DNA of 64,000 bases from Brevundimonas viscosa (GTDB lineage Bacteria > Pseudomonadota > Alphaproteobacteria > Caulobacterales > Caulobacteraceae), in NCBI RefSeq assembly GCF_900116065.1, contig NZ_FOZV01000007.1, positions 62,001-126,000 of the forward strand, in the 5' to 3' direction. Position 1 is the stretch's first letter, and each line of letters begins with the position of its first letter. The notes below the pieces were generated by a model, which saw only the letters and a list, made by a program, of their open reading frames with translations, ran no database searches and was not told the origin of the DNA. Both the position numbers and the translations under genes were made by a program. Of the stretch, positions 8,292 to 17,215 are shown piece after piece.

Positions 8292-8488
8292 GGGACCTGG
8301 CCCAGACGCTGGAAGGCCTCGGCGGGCCCGGCGTAGGCCTCCTGCAGGCGGGTAGACCAGTAGCGCAGCGTCTCCAGCGGCACCGGCCGGCCGGAGACGG
8401 CGCAGGTCACCGTGCGGCCAGGACGGATGACGGCGAACTCGCCGTCGCCATAGTGGAGCAGCGCCTGTTCGGAAGCGGAGTCGACCAT
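8288..8488 (-). CDS. DUF2093 small protein
   Basis: A 66-residue protein matching the alphaproteobacterial DUF2093 pattern: ALLHYGDGEFAVIRPG, then TCAVSGRPVPLETLRYWS and QEAY. Its function is unknown; the Cys and compact beta-rich pattern suggest a small zinc-ribbon-like or adaptor fold, which is only a guess. It is translationally coupled (GTGA overlap) to the M23 peptidase and lies 47 bases downstream of xseA on the same strand, giving a likely xseA-DUF2093-M23 operon. Confidence 0.85.
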   Translation of the reverse strand: MVDSASEQALLHYGDGEFAVIRPGRTVTCAVSGRPVPLETLRYWSTRLQEAYAGPAEAFQRLGQVP

Positions 8489-8535
8489 GGCTGCAACCTA
8501 GCGTGGACCCGGGAGTCCCGCCACCGCTTTCGGCT

Positions 8536-10140
8536 TCAGAACAGGTCGCCCTGGCCCGGCGGCGCTGCCCTCGCCCGGGACGCCGGGCGCGGACGGGCGA
8601 CGGCTTCCGACGGGGCGCCGCCGCCCGCGATGCGGGCCCTCCGCGCGCCGTCGGCGAAGACCAGACGCACGTCCTGGCCGGGCTGGAGGGCGGCGGCGGC
8701 GGGGATCATCACGCCGTCGACGGTCTCGACCCGGGCGAAGCCGGGCTTGGGCGTCTTCGGGTTGAGGCTGGCGAGGGCGCGGGACAGGGCGGAGAGCCGG
8801 GTCCCGTCGCGGTCGAGACGGCGCGACAGGGTCGGGACCAGACGGTCGGCCAGGGCGTCGAGGCGCGCGGCGCGCTGGTCGAGGCGGCGGTGCAGCGGGG
8901 CCGGCGTCAGGCGGTGGGCGGTGTGCGCCAGCCGGGCCTCATGGGCCGCGACGTTGGCGGACAGGCCGGCGCCGAGGCGCTGGCCAGCGTGGCCGAGGCG
9001 GTCGCCGGCGCGGTCGAGGCGCTGGGCCAGCAGGGCGGGGCTGATGCGGCCGGCGGCGGCGAGCAGCTGCCGCTCGTGGACGGCGAGGTTGCGGTGCAGG
9101 CCGGAGGCGAGGCGGCTGCCGGCGTGGTCGAGGCGCTGGGACGGCAGGGCGAGAAGATCCTCGGGCCGGGCCGGGAGGCCGCGGGCGGCGGCGCGCAGGC
9201 GGGTGCGGCGGTCCTCCAGCAGCCGGCCGCCGGCGCGGGCGAGGCGGCGATCGAGATCGGCGACGGCGGCGCGCAGGTCGGCCAGCACGGGGGTGACGAT
9301 CTCGGCGGCGCCGGTGGGGGTCGGGGCGCGACGGTCGGAGACGAAGTCGATCAGGGTGGTGTCGGTCTCGTGACCCACGGCGGAGACGATCGGGATGCGG
9401 GCGGCGGCGACGGTGCGGGCCAGACCCTCGTCGTTGAAGCACCACAGGTCCTCGACCGAGCCGCCGCCGCGGGCGACGATGACCACGTCGGGGCGGGGGA
9501 TCGGGCCGTCCGGGCGCATCGCGTCGAAGCCGCGGATGGCGTTGGAGACCTGGCCGCAGGCCGCGTCCCCCTGGACCACCACGGGCCAGACGATGACGCG
9601 GCAGGGCCAGCGCTCGGCGATGCGGTGCAGGATGTCGCGGATGACGGCGCCGGTCGGGCTGGTGATCACCCCCACCACGGCCGGAAAGGCAGGGATCGGC
9701 TGCTTGCGGGCGGGGTCGAACAGGCCCTCGCCGTGCAGCCTGGCCTTCAGCCGCTCCAGCTGGGCCAGCAGGGCGCCGGCCCCGGCGGCCTCCATGGTCT
9801 CGATGACGATCTGGTAGGACGAGCGGGCCGGGTAGGAGGTGATCTTGCCGGTGACGATGACCTCGAGCCCGGTCTCGGGCTGGACGCCGAGGCCGCGCGC
9901 CTGACCCTTCCACACCACGCCGTCGATGCAGGCCTTGTCGTCCTTGAGGGTCAGGTAGACGTGCCCCGAGGCGTGGCGGTTGACCTTGGAGATCTCGCCG
10001 CGCAGGCGGACGTGGCCGAAACGGTCCTCCAGCGTGCGCTTGAGGGCGAAGGACAGCTCCGAGATCGACAGCGGCGGATTGTTGTCGCGCGGCGCGGCCG
10101 GCTCGGCCGGACCCTCGAAGACATAGGAGTCGTCGGTCAT
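8536..10140 (-). CDS. xseA: Exodeoxyribonuclease VII large subunit
   Basis: A 534-residue subunit of the single-strand-specific exonuclease VII. The N-terminal OB fold (about 20-120) carries [20 protein letters not shown]. The catalytic domain shows [17 protein letters not shown] and [14 protein letters not shown], and a long coiled-coil region with [13 protein letters not shown] repeats follows (about 300-450), as is normal in XseA. The small subunit xseB is not in the window. The ATG start is clear, and the gene leads a leftward run. Confidence 0.96.
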   Translation of the reverse strand: MTDDSYVFEGPAEPAAPRDNNPPLSISELSFALKRTLEDRFGHVRLRGEISKVNRHASGHVYLTLKDDKACIDGVVWKGQARGLGVQPETGLEVIVTGKITSYPARSSYQIVIETMEAAGAGALLAQLERLKARLHGEGLFDPARKQPIPAFPAVVGVITSPTGAVIRDILHRIAERWPCRVIVWPVVVQGDAACGQVSNAIRGFDAMRPDGPIPRPDVVIVARGGGSVEDLWCFNDEGLARTVAAARIPIVSAVGHETDTTLIDFVSDRRAPTPTGAAEIVTPVLADLRAAVADLDRRLARAGGRLLEDRRTRLRAAARGLPARPEDLLALPSQRLDHAGSRLASGLHRNLAVHERQLLAAAGRISPALLAQRLDRAGDRLGHAGQRLGAGLSANVAAHEARLAHTAHRLTPAPLHRRLDQRAARLDALADRLVPTLSRRLDRDGTRLSALSRALASLNPKTPKPGFARVETVDGVMIPAAAALQPGQDVRLVFADGARRARIAGGGAPSEAVARPRPASRARAAPPGQGDLF

Positions 10141-10271
10141 CGGAGGAGGGTAGCGGGCGCGCGCCGCCGGGGAAACCGGCGGAAGGATCCGGAGCGGACC
10201 ACCGGCGCCCGGGCTTGCTCCGCTGACGGATCGGTGTTCTGCTGGAGTCCCGCCTTTCCAAGGAGGCCCCC

Positions 10272-10568
10272 ATGCTCGTCGCCGTTTTCGCCCTCGTGCT
10301 CGCCGGCCAGAGTTCGAGCCAGGTCGCCGTCATCGCTACCCCCGCCGCGCCCGCCGAGGCCCGCCGCTCGGAGGCGGAGGCGCCGACCCGACGCGTCTGC
10401 CGGCTGGAGCGGGCCACGGGCTCGAACATGCAGCAACGGGTCTGCCGCGACGTGCCCCGCTCGGGAAGCTTCCAGGACCAGCAGACGCGCGAGTTCATGC
10501 GCGCCAACCAGCGTATCCGTTTCCCGGACAACGGCGCCGCGCCGACTCCGGCGGGGCCGAATGGCTGA
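10272..10568 (+). CDS. Small exported hypothetical protein with two cysteines
   Basis: A 98-residue protein with a short hydrophobic signal (about 1-18) and a mature part containing [12 protein letters not shown] and [10 protein letters not shown]. The C-x-L/Y...GS...C pair resembles small periplasmic Caulobacterales proteins of unknown function and may form a disulfide. A good ribosome-binding site (AAGGAGG about 8 bases before the ATG) supports the start. It is divergent from xseA. A second, tiny frame begins at 10561, overlapping its stop. Confidence 0.7.
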   Translation: MLVAVFALVLAGQSSSQVAVIATPAAPAEARRSEAEAPTRRVCRLERATGSNMQQRVCRDVPRSGSFQDQQTREFMRANQRIRFPDNGAAPTPAGPNG

Positions 10569-10644
10569 TTCCGGCGTCCCGCGCCGCGATCCCCGGCCCG
10601 GCGCGCAGGAACCGGCCAGGCTCACCCCCGTTGGTCGCTCATGA
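10561..10644 (+). CDS. Possible 27-residue linking peptide
   Basis: An ATG overlapping the stop of the preceding gene (ATGGCTGA) opens a frame that ends in TCATGA, overlapping the start of the next small membrane protein. It would encode [14 protein letters not shown] and so on. The double overlap is what a translational relay would look like, but such a short Pro/Arg-rich frame can easily arise by chance at this GC content. Confidence 0.25.
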   Translation: MADSGVPRRDPRPGAQEPARLTPVGRS

Positions 10645-10802
10645 CCGCCGATCCGCGCCGCTTCGATCCCGTGGACGAAAGCCCGGAGCAGCGCGGGCTG
10701 CGGCGGCGTAGCGGCGAGACGGGGCTGGCGCCGTGGACCGCGGTGGTGCTGGTCCTGATGCTGGCGGCGCTCGCCTATGTGATCTGGTCGGTGGCGAGCT
10801 GA
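10641..10802 (+). CDS. Small single-pass membrane protein (53 aa)
   Basis: An ATG at 10641 encodes 53 residues: a charged N-terminal half (about 1-27, rich in Arg and Asp) and one membrane helix at about 32-50 containing WTAVVLVLMLAALAYVIW. It ends at a TGA at 10800-10802, 45 bases before purD. The layout of a soluble basic N-terminus and a C-terminal anchor is clear; the function is unknown. It may share a transcript with the exported protein at 10272. Confidence 0.6.
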   Translation: MTADPRRFDPVDESPEQRGLRRRSGETGLAPWTAVVLVLMLAALAYVIWSVAS

Positions 10803-10847
10803 TCCGCGGCGCTTGACCCGGAAGCCGCGCGCGGCCATTGCGCGCAC

Positions 10848-12122
10848 ATGAACATCCTGCTGGTCGGATCGGGCGGGCGCGAGCACGCCCTGGCGTGGAA
10901 GATCGCCCAGTCGCCGCTGGTAAAGCGGCTCGTCATCGCCCCGGGCAACCCCGGCATGGAGAAGCTGGGCGAGCTGATCGCGCTGAAGGCGACCGATGCC
11001 GAGGGGCTGACGGCGCTGGCGCGCGAGATAAAGGCCGACCTGGTGGTGGTGGGGCCGGAGAGCGCGCTGGAGCAGGGCTTGGCCGACCGGCTGGCCGCGG
11101 CCGGCATCCCCTGCTTCGGGCCGACCCGGAAGGCGGCCCAGCTGGAGACCTCCAAGGCCTTCTCCAAGGCCTTCATGGAGCGGCACGAAATCCCGACCGC
11201 GGGCTATGGCGTCTACGAGCGGCTGCATGAGGCGCGCGAGGCGCTGGCGGTGTTCAGGCCGCCCTATGTGATCAAGGCCGACGGGCTGGCGGCGGGCAAG
11301 GGCGTGGCGATCAGCACCGACAAGCGAGACGCCGAGTCCGAGATCGAGCGCATGCTGGGCGGCCGCTTCGGGGCCGCCGGGGCGCGGGTGGTGATCGAGG
11401 AGTTCATGTCCGGCGAGGAGGGCTCGCTGTTCGCCCTGTGCGACGGTCAGCGGGCGGTGCTGCTGGGCGGGGCCCAGGATCATAAGCGCGCCTTCGACGG
11501 CGACATGGGACCCAACACCGGGGGCATGGGCAGCTATTCGCCGGCGCCGGTGTTCACGCCGGAGCTGGTCGAGGCCGCCGACAGGACCATCGTCCAGCCG
11601 ACGGTGGCGGCGATGGCGGCCGAGGGCATGCCCTACCGCGGCGTGCTGTACGCCGGTCTTATGGCCACCGACGCGGGGCCGAAGGTGGTGGAGTTCAACG
11701 CCCGCTTCGGCGACCCCGAGTGCCAGGTGCTGATGATGCGGCTGGAGGGCGACATCGTGCCCTTGCTGCTGGCCTGCGCGCGCGGCGACCTGGGCCGCGC
11801 GCCGGCGCCGGCGTTCAGCGGCGACACAGTGATTTGCGTGGTCATGGCCGCCAAGGGCTATCCCGACAGCCCGCTGGAGGGGTCGATCATCCGCGGCGCC
11901 GAGCAGGACTTCGGCCCGCACGTGCAGGTGTTCCACGCGGGGACGAAACGGCGCGACGATGGCCAGCTGGTCGCCGCTGGCGGGCGGGTGCTGAACGTCT
12001 GCGCCCGCGGCGCCGACATCGCCGAGGCGCGCGAGCGGGCCTATGCGGCGGTCAAGAAGATCGACTGGCCGGGCGGGTTCTATCGCACCGACATCGGCTG
12101 GCGGGCGCTGGAGCGGGGGTAA
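10848..12122 (+). CDS. purD: Phosphoribosylamine-glycine ligase
   Basis: A 424-residue GARS enzyme, the second step of purine biosynthesis, joining glycine to phosphoribosylamine with ATP. It opens with MNILLVGSGGREHALAWK. The ATP-grasp domain contains YVIKADGLAAGKGVAIS, EEFMSGEEGSLFALCDG and GPNTGGMGSYSP, and the metal-binding VVEFNARFGDPECQ follows. It is full length and single copy here. It stands alone rather than with other pur genes. Confidence 0.98.
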   Translation: MNILLVGSGGREHALAWKIAQSPLVKRLVIAPGNPGMEKLGELIALKATDAEGLTALAREIKADLVVVGPESALEQGLADRLAAAGIPCFGPTRKAAQLETSKAFSKAFMERHEIPTAGYGVYERLHEAREALAVFRPPYVIKADGLAAGKGVAISTDKRDAESEIERMLGGRFGAAGARVVIEEFMSGEEGSLFALCDGQRAVLLGGAQDHKRAFDGDMGPNTGGMGSYSPAPVFTPELVEAADRTIVQPTVAAMAAEGMPYRGVLYAGLMATDAGPKVVEFNARFGDPECQVLMMRLEGDIVPLLLACARGDLGRAPAPAFSGDTVICVVMAAKGYPDSPLEGSIIRGAEQDFGPHVQVFHAGTKRRDDGQLVAAGGRVLNVCARGADIAEARERAYAAVKKIDWPGGFYRTDIGWRALERG

Positions 12123-12203
12123 GCCCGGTCGAGGCAGCCGAAGATCATCCAGCTCAGGTTGAGTCTGCGTGCGCCGGGCGGAGTGGCGTGGCAGGATGCC
12201 GCC

Positions 12204-12401
12204 ATGGATGATCCACGCAACGAGATGGACGAGGAGCCCGCGGTTTTCATCGCCGAGGAGACCGTCGAGCTTGACGCCCGCGATCGGAAGGCGATGGCGG
12301 ACATCGACGCCGGGCGCTTCGTCAGCCACGAGGCGGTGATGCGCTGGCTGCGGTCCTGGGGCACGGACGATGAGCTGCCGCCGCCCAAATGCGGCGACTG
12401 A
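12204..12401 (+). CDS. ParD/RelB-like antitoxin
   Basis: A 65-residue acidic protein. The segment DRKAMADIDAGRFVSHEAVM followed by RWLRSWGT is the pattern of antitoxins partnered with ParE/RelE toxins in proteobacteria. It overlaps the toxin gene by 13 bases, the usual arrangement for coupled antitoxin-first pairs. The ATG at 12204 gives the normal length; an upstream frame extension lacks support. It probably binds and neutralises the toxin and represses its own promoter. Confidence 0.82.
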   Translation: MDDPRNEMDEEPAVFIAEETVELDARDRKAMADIDAGRFVSHEAVMRWLRSWGTDDELPPPKCGD

Positions 12402-12664
12402 TCTGGTCGACCGACGCGATTGGCGACCTTCGGGCGATCCGGTCCTACATCGCCGAGAGCAACCCGGCCGCTGCGTCCCGGGTGGCCGCCGCGCTGATGG
12501 GGGCGGCCAACGGCCTGACCGCCTTCCCCGACCATGGCCGGCCGGTTCGGCCGGGCGTCCGCGAACTGACGACGGTCCGGCCCTATGTCATTCGATATGC
12601 GGTTCTGGCCGAGGAGATCCGGGTCACCAGCATCCGCCACTCGGCCCGCCGGCCGGCGCCCTAG
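12389..12664 (+). CDS. ParE/RelE-family toxin
   Basis: A 91-residue protein with the family pattern WSTDAIGDLRAIRSYIAESN at the N-terminus, PDHGRPVRPGVREL in the middle and PYVIRYAVLAEEIRVTSIRH at the end. ParE proteins poison DNA gyrase while RelE proteins cut mRNA; this one lies closer to the ParE-type pattern, but the target cannot be decided by eye. The start lies inside the antitoxin gene. Its stop interlocks with the stop of the convergent transpeptidase-like gene. Confidence 0.85.
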   Translation: MRRLIWSTDAIGDLRAIRSYIAESNPAAASRVAAALMGAANGLTAFPDHGRPVRPGVRELTTVRPYVIRYAVLAEEIRVTSIRHSARRPAP

Positions 12665-13359
12665 GCCCAGGCGAAGAGCAGGCGGCCTTCGCCCATGCGT
12701 TCGCGCAGGCGGGGCAGGTCGTGGTGGGCCACCGAGAAGCAGCCGTAGGAACGGCCCAGCTTGCCCTCGCGGGCGAGGAAGTCCGGGTCGGCGTAGTCGG
12801 CGCCGTGGACGATGATGGCGCGCTCGCGGGCGAGGTTGTTGGTGTACTCCAGCCCGTCGAGCAGCACGTTGGGGCCCTGCTGGGCGCCGTGGCTGGCGCC
12901 GGCGGTGGCGTAGGCGCCGACCGAGGACATGTGACTGTCGGGCGTGTTCGAGAAGCGCCGGGCGTAACCGCTGTGCGACGGATCGGAGCCGCGGCCGTGG
13001 CTGGTGCGGATCAGGGTGACCTCGCCGCCCGCGAGGTCGACCTCGTAAAGCCGCTCGTCGCCGGAGAATTTGGTGAAGTCGACCAAGTATATGCGGTCGC
13101 GCTGCGTGATCTTGCCGGCGTGGATGTCGAGCGCGGCCAGGGCGCGCTGCATCAGTTCGGGCCGGACCTGGCCGCGCGGATCCAGCGGTCGGGTCGAGTT
13201 GAGGTGGGAGGTGATGATCTCGGGCGCGCGCGGCGGAACCTGGGGTTCGACCACGATCGGCGCCGCGGCGGCGATCTGCTGCGCCGCCGAACCGGCGGTG
13301 GCGCAACCTGAAAGGACGGCAGCGCCGCCCAGGATGAATCCGCGTCTGGCAAGCCGCAT
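12661..13359 (-). CDS. YkuD_2-family L,D-transpeptidase-fold lipoprotein
   Basis: A 232-residue protein with an Arg-Arg signal and lipobox (LSGC, Cys19), so probably lipid-anchored. The C-terminal half shows IIVHGADYADPDFL and GRSYGCFSV. The Cys in SYGCF, with the upstream His, corresponds to the catalytic Cys/His of YkuD-type L,D-transpeptidases. The PF13645 subgroup is largely uncharacterised; a role in peptidoglycan remodelling is inferred. It is convergent with the toxin gene and divergent from the amidohydrolase. Confidence 0.85.
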   Translation of the reverse strand: MRLARRGFILGGAAVLSGCATAGSAAQQIAAAAPIVVEPQVPPRAPEIITSHLNSTRPLDPRGQVRPELMQRALAALDIHAGKITQRDRIYLVDFTKFSGDERLYEVDLAGGEVTLIRTSHGRGSDPSHSGYARRFSNTPDSHMSSVGAYATAGASHGAQQGPNVLLDGLEYTNNLARERAIIVHGADYADPDFLAREGKLGRSYGCFSVAHHDLPRLRERMGEGRLLFAWA

Positions 13360-13482
13360 GCGACGCCCCTCGCATGTTCACTGAATGCGTCAACTTGTTT
13401 CAAAAGGCGGGGGTCCGGCAAGCGGGGGCTTGGCGGCGAGACGCCGCAGGGGCAGGGTGGGACGAACCTTCGGGAGGATTTC

Positions 13483-14799
13483 GTGAAGTCGATCACAGCC
13501 GTTCTGGCCGCCTTCGCCGCATGTGTGGCCACCAGCGCGACTGCGCAGACGTCAGTTTCCAGCGGGAATTCTCCCGACCGCGGAACGACGTACGTCCAAG
13601 TGGGGCGGCTTCTGGCCGATCCTGCGAGCGGCCGGGTCGAGCGCGATAAAACTCTCGTGATCAGGGGGAACCAGGTCGCGGAAATCCGCGACGGCTTCGT
13701 CGGCGAGGGTGAAATCGTTGACCTGAGGTCAGCTTTCGTCCTGCCGGGGCTGATCGACAGCCACGTGCACCTGACCGGGCAACAGAACCCGAACGCCCGG
13801 CTGGAGGAGGTGACCCAGTCGAACGCCGAGCAGGCCTTCGTCGGCGCCCGATACGCCCGGCGGACCCTGATGGCGGGCTTCACGACGGTGGCTGATCTGG
13901 GCGCCAGCAACGAGTCGATCTTCGCCCTGCGCGACGCCATCCGCCGCGGCGACGTGCCGGGGCCGCGGGTGATCGCCTCGGGCAGCGCGGTGTCGGTGCA
14001 CGGTGGCCACGGCGACATCAACGGCTATCGCGAGGACATCATGCACCTGCTGTCGTCCGAGAGCGTCTGCTCGGGGCCGGACGACTGCATGCGGGCGGTG
14101 CGCACCCAGGTGCGCTCGGGCGCCGACATCATCAAGATCACCGCCACCGGCGGGGTGCTGTCGAACACGGCGGCAGGGCTGGGCCAGCAGTTCTCGGACG
14201 ACGAACTGGCCGCCATCGTCGACGTCGCCCACCGCATGGGCCGGCAGGTGACGGCGCACGCGCATGGCGCCGACGGCATCAACAGCTTCCTGCGCGCCGG
14301 CGGCGATTCGATCGAGCACGGCACCTATCTGGACGGGGAGTCGATCCGGCTGATGCGGCGCGACGGCGTCTACCTGGTGCCGACGCTGATGGCCGGGGAC
14401 TTCGTGGCCCGCATCGCGGCGGGACCGGACAACTTCTTCACCCCGGCCCAGACGGCCAAGGCGCTCGAGGCCGGGCCGAAGATGCTCGACATGGCGCGCC
14501 GCGCGCATGCGGGCGGGGTGCGGATCGCCTTCGGCACGGACAGCGGCGTTTCGGCCCACGGCGACAACGCCGGCGAGTTCGCCCTGCTGGTGCGCGCCGG
14601 GCTGACGCCGCTGGAGGCGGTGCAGGCGGCGACGGTGAACGCGGCGGACCACCTCGGCATCGCGGCCGAGGCGGGCCGGATCGCGCCGGGCATGCCGGCG
14701 GACCTGATCGCCGTCGGCGGCGACCCGCTGGAAGACGTGACGGAGCTGGAGCGGGTGCGGTTCGTGATGCGGGACGGGGTGGTGCACCGGGAGGAGTGA
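13483..14799 (+). CDS. Exported metal-dependent amidohydrolase (prolidase-like)
   Basis: A 438-residue protein with a signal peptide (about 1-22, ending ATAQ). The amidohydrolase landmarks are the metal motif GLIDSHVHLTG near residue 87, KITATGGVLS, the later histidines in VTAHAHGADG and SIEHGTYLD, and the aspartate in IAFGTDSGVSAHG. This set matches the imidazolonepropionase/Xaa-Pro dipeptidase-like subgroup common in Caulobacter. It probably hydrolyses peptide or amide nutrients in the periplasm. The GTG start follows a GGGAGGA ribosome-binding site. Confidence 0.9.
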   Translation: MKSITAVLAAFAACVATSATAQTSVSSGNSPDRGTTYVQVGRLLADPASGRVERDKTLVIRGNQVAEIRDGFVGEGEIVDLRSAFVLPGLIDSHVHLTGQQNPNARLEEVTQSNAEQAFVGARYARRTLMAGFTTVADLGASNESIFALRDAIRRGDVPGPRVIASGSAVSVHGGHGDINGYREDIMHLLSSESVCSGPDDCMRAVRTQVRSGADIIKITATGGVLSNTAAGLGQQFSDDELAAIVDVAHRMGRQVTAHAHGADGINSFLRAGGDSIEHGTYLDGESIRLMRRDGVYLVPTLMAGDFVARIAAGPDNFFTPAQTAKALEAGPKMLDMARRAHAGGVRIAFGTDSGVSAHGDNAGEFALLVRAGLTPLEAVQAATVNAADHLGIAAEAGRIAPGMPADLIAVGGDPLEDVTELERVRFVMRDGVVHREE

Positions 14800-14802
14800 A
14801 CC

Positions 14803-14935
14803 TCCCTTCTCCCCTTGCGGGAGAAGGTGTCAGCTGAAGGCTGACGGATGAGGGGTCGGGCCGTCGGCGAGAGTCATCGACCCCTCATCCGACCTCGCTT
14901 CGCTCGGCCACCTTCTCGAACAAGGGGAGAAGGAA
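14803..14935. repeat. Inverted extragenic repeat that runs into lpxK
   Basis: The left part (CCTTCTCCCCTTGCGGGAGA, then AGGCTGACGGATGAGGGGTC) and the right part (GACCCCTCATCCGACCTCGC, CGGCCACCTTCTC and AAGGGGAGAAGG) are imperfect inverted copies. This is a common REP-like element of Caulobacterales and Rhizobiales. The right half lies inside the 3' end of lpxK and encodes its final residues (LFEKVAERSEVG). The pair of arms could form a large hairpin separating the convergent amidohydrolase and lpxK transcripts. Confidence 0.8.
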
Positions 14936-15919
14936 GCGGGAGAACCCCGCCTCGTCGTCGAACGTCGCCTTGACCGGCCAGCTGATCACGCGCGCGCGCC
15001 ACGCCGGCGGCAGGCGGGACCAGTCCTTCTCGGTGGTGATGAGGCGGGCGTCGAACTGGTCGGCGCGCGCGGCGAGGAAGCGCAAGTCTTCCTCGCGGAA
15101 GGCGGCGTGGTCCGGAAAGGGGGCGAAGTCCTTCAGATCCGCGCCGGCGGCCTTGAGCGAGCGTTCGACCTTCCATGGCTTGGCGATGCCGGCGAAGCCG
15201 ACCAGCGGGCCCGGCGGAGGCGGGGCGGCGGGCTCCAGGCGGGCGACGAAGACGGGAAGGCCGCCGAACACCTCCACAAGTTCCGGATCGGGCTCCGTCA
15301 GGTCGGCCGGCAGCAGGATGACCACGGCGTCGGCGCGGGCAAGGCCGGCCTTCAGCGGCTCGCGCATGGGGCCGGAGGGGAAGACCGAGCCGTCGCCGAA
15401 GGGCCATTCGTCGTTGCGGGTCTCGCCGTCGACGACGACGAGGCTGAGGGACTTCTTCAGGCCCGGGTTCTGGTGGGCGTCGTCGAGGACCAGGGCCCCG
15501 GCCCCGGCGGCGACCGCGGCGCGGGCGCCGGCGACGCGGTCGCGGGCGATCCAGGCGGGGCTGTCCAGCGCCAGCATCAGCGGTTCGTCGCCGACCTCGG
15601 CGGCGGCGTGGACGGCGGGATCGACGCGGACCGGGCCCGGGAGCGAACCGCCGTAGCCGCGCGACAGGGCGTGGGCCTCGACGCCGGCGGCGCGGAGCAG
15701 GCGCAGCGCCTCGCGGGCGACGGGGGTCTTGCCGGAGCCGCCGACGGTCAGGTTGCCGATCGAGATCACGGGAGTTCCGGGCTCGACCGGCGTGGCGCGG
15801 GCGAGGCGGCGGGCGGTGGCGGCGGTCCAGATCCAGCTGGCTGGCTTCAGCAGCAGGCGGGCGACGGCGCCGTGGCGGCGATCACGCGTGTACCACCAGC
15901 GGGGCGTGTTCAGCTTCAC
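14885..15919 (-). CDS. lpxK: Tetraacyldisaccharide 4'-kinase
   Basis: A 344-residue inner-membrane kinase that phosphorylates the 4' position of the lipid A disaccharide. It shows PVISIGNLTVGGSGKTPVA (Walker A), ALSRGYGG, DEPLMLA, VLDDAHQN and TEKDWSRL. The GTG start (KLNTPRWWYTRD) overlaps the waaA stop by 4 bases (GTGA), so the genes are coupled. The last dozen residues are encoded by a REP-like element, suggesting that the original stop was lost and replaced. It belongs to the leftward operon msbA-DUF374-waaA-lpxK. Confidence 0.96.
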   Translation of the reverse strand: MKLNTPRWWYTRDRRHGAVARLLLKPASWIWTAATARRLARATPVEPGTPVISIGNLTVGGSGKTPVAREALRLLRAAGVEAHALSRGYGGSLPGPVRVDPAVHAAAEVGDEPLMLALDSPAWIARDRVAGARAAVAAGAGALVLDDAHQNPGLKKSLSLVVVDGETRNDEWPFGDGSVFPSGPMREPLKAGLARADAVVILLPADLTEPDPELVEVFGGLPVFVARLEPAAPPPPGPLVGFAGIAKPWKVERSLKAAGADLKDFAPFPDHAAFREEDLRFLAARADQFDARLITTEKDWSRLPPAWRARVISWPVKATFDDEAGFSRFLLPLFEKVAERSEVG

Positions 15920-17214
15920 CGGGGGCCTCCCCGGGGCGAGGCGGGCGGCAGGAGGGGCAGGAGGCTGTCGACCAACCGGTCCAGCCCGGAGCCGGCCTCG
16001 GCCGCGGCGCGGCGGCCGCGTTCGCCCATCCGTTTGGCCTCGGCCGGATCGGCCAGCAGGGGGGCGAGGGCGGCGGGGAGGTCCCACGGCGCTTCCACGA
16101 TCCTCAGGCCGTCGGCGGCGACCAGGGCTTCCGTGACGGCGGCCCAGTTCGACATGTCCGGGCCGGTGATCGCCGGCTTGCCGAGACGGGCGGGCTCCAG
16201 CGGGTTGTGGCCGCCGACCGGGGGCTTTTCCAGCGCGGCCGAGAAGGCGCCGCCCATGATCACCACGTCGGCGAGGCGCAGGAACAGGCCCATCTCGCCC
16301 AGGGTGTCGGCGAGGTAGAGGTCGGTCTCCCCGTCCGGCTGGCGGCCTTCGGAACGGCGGGCGAAGCGGTAGCCGTCGCGGATCAGGGCGGCGGCGATGG
16401 CGTCGCCGCGCTCCGGATGGCGCGGGATCAGGATCAGGCACAGGCGCTCGTCGAGCCGGTCCAGCGCCCGGACGATGGCGATCTCCTCGCCGTCGTGGGT
16501 GGAGGCGGCGACGACCACCGGCCGGTCGCCGATGGCGGCGGACAGGCGGGTGAAGGCGGCGGGGTCGTGCGGCGGGGCGTCGCCGGCGAGCTTGAGATTG
16601 ACCCGGCCGTCGATGCGCGCGCCGAGGCTCTCCAGCCGGGCGGCGGAGGCGTCGTCCTGGGGCAGGATACGGTCGAAGGCGGCGACGAGCCGCCGGGCCG
16701 CGCCGGGGAAGCGGCGCCAGCCCTCGACGGTCTTTTCGGTGATGCGGGCGCTGGCCAGCACCAGGGCGATGTCGCGGCGCCGAGCCTCGAGGATCAGGTT
16801 GGGCCACAGCTCGCTCTCGACCAGCACCCCGGCGACGGGACGCCAGTGGTCGAGGAAGGCGGCGACGGCGGTCGGGCCGTCGACCGGGGCGTACTGGTGG
16901 ATGACGCCCCCGGGCAGGCGCCGGGCCAGCAGGGTCGCCGAGGTGACGGTGCCGGAGGTGACGAGGATCGCCAGGTCCGGCCGCACCCTGCGCAGGCGTT
17001 CGACGACGGGGAGCAGGGACAGGCTCTCGCCGACGCTGACGCCGTGCAGCCAGACGAGCTCGCCGGCGGGGCGGGGGACGGAGGCGACGCCGAGGCGCTC
17101 GTCGACGCGGACCGGGTCTTCCTTGCCCTTGCGCGCGCGGGCGTCGAGCAGACGGGGCGCCAGCGGCTCGAGCAGGCGGGTCGCCAGCCGGTAGAGGAGG
17201 AGGGCGGGGCTCAC
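15916..17214 (-). CDS. waaA: 3-deoxy-D-manno-octulosonate (Kdo) transferase
   Basis: A 432-residue GT30 enzyme that adds Kdo to lipid IVA. An N-terminal hydrophobic anchor is followed by WLHGVSVGE, ILVTSGTVTSA, VESELWPN and NLKLAG. The C-terminal lobe has ASTHDGEE and GGHNPLEPA, the characteristic nucleotide-sugar region. The GTG start lies 1 base before the DUF374 gene stop. Gene order and overlaps make it part of the lipid A operon. Confidence 0.96.
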   Translation of the reverse strand: MSPALLLYRLATRLLEPLAPRLLDARARKGKEDPVRVDERLGVASVPRPAGELVWLHGVSVGESLSLLPVVERLRRVRPDLAILVTSGTVTSATLLARRLPGGVIHQYAPVDGPTAVAAFLDHWRPVAGVLVESELWPNLILEARRRDIALVLASARITEKTVEGWRRFPGAARRLVAAFDRILPQDDASAARLESLGARIDGRVNLKLAGDAPPHDPAAFTRLSAAIGDRPVVVAASTHDGEEIAIVRALDRLDERLCLILIPRHPERGDAIAAALIRDGYRFARRSEGRQPDGETDLYLADTLGEMGLFLRLADVVIMGGAFSAALEKPPVGGHNPLEPARLGKPAITGPDMSNWAAVTEALVAADGLRIVEAPWDLPAALAPLLADPAEAKRMGERGRRAAAEAGSGLDRLVDSLLPLLPPASPRGGPR

Positions 17215-17215
17215 G

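Noticed and set aside
8453..10644. Long open frames on the strand opposite xseA and other genes
   Set aside because: They are by-products of high GC content: Ala/Gly/Arg-rich, without domains, and fully overlapped by well-identified genes.
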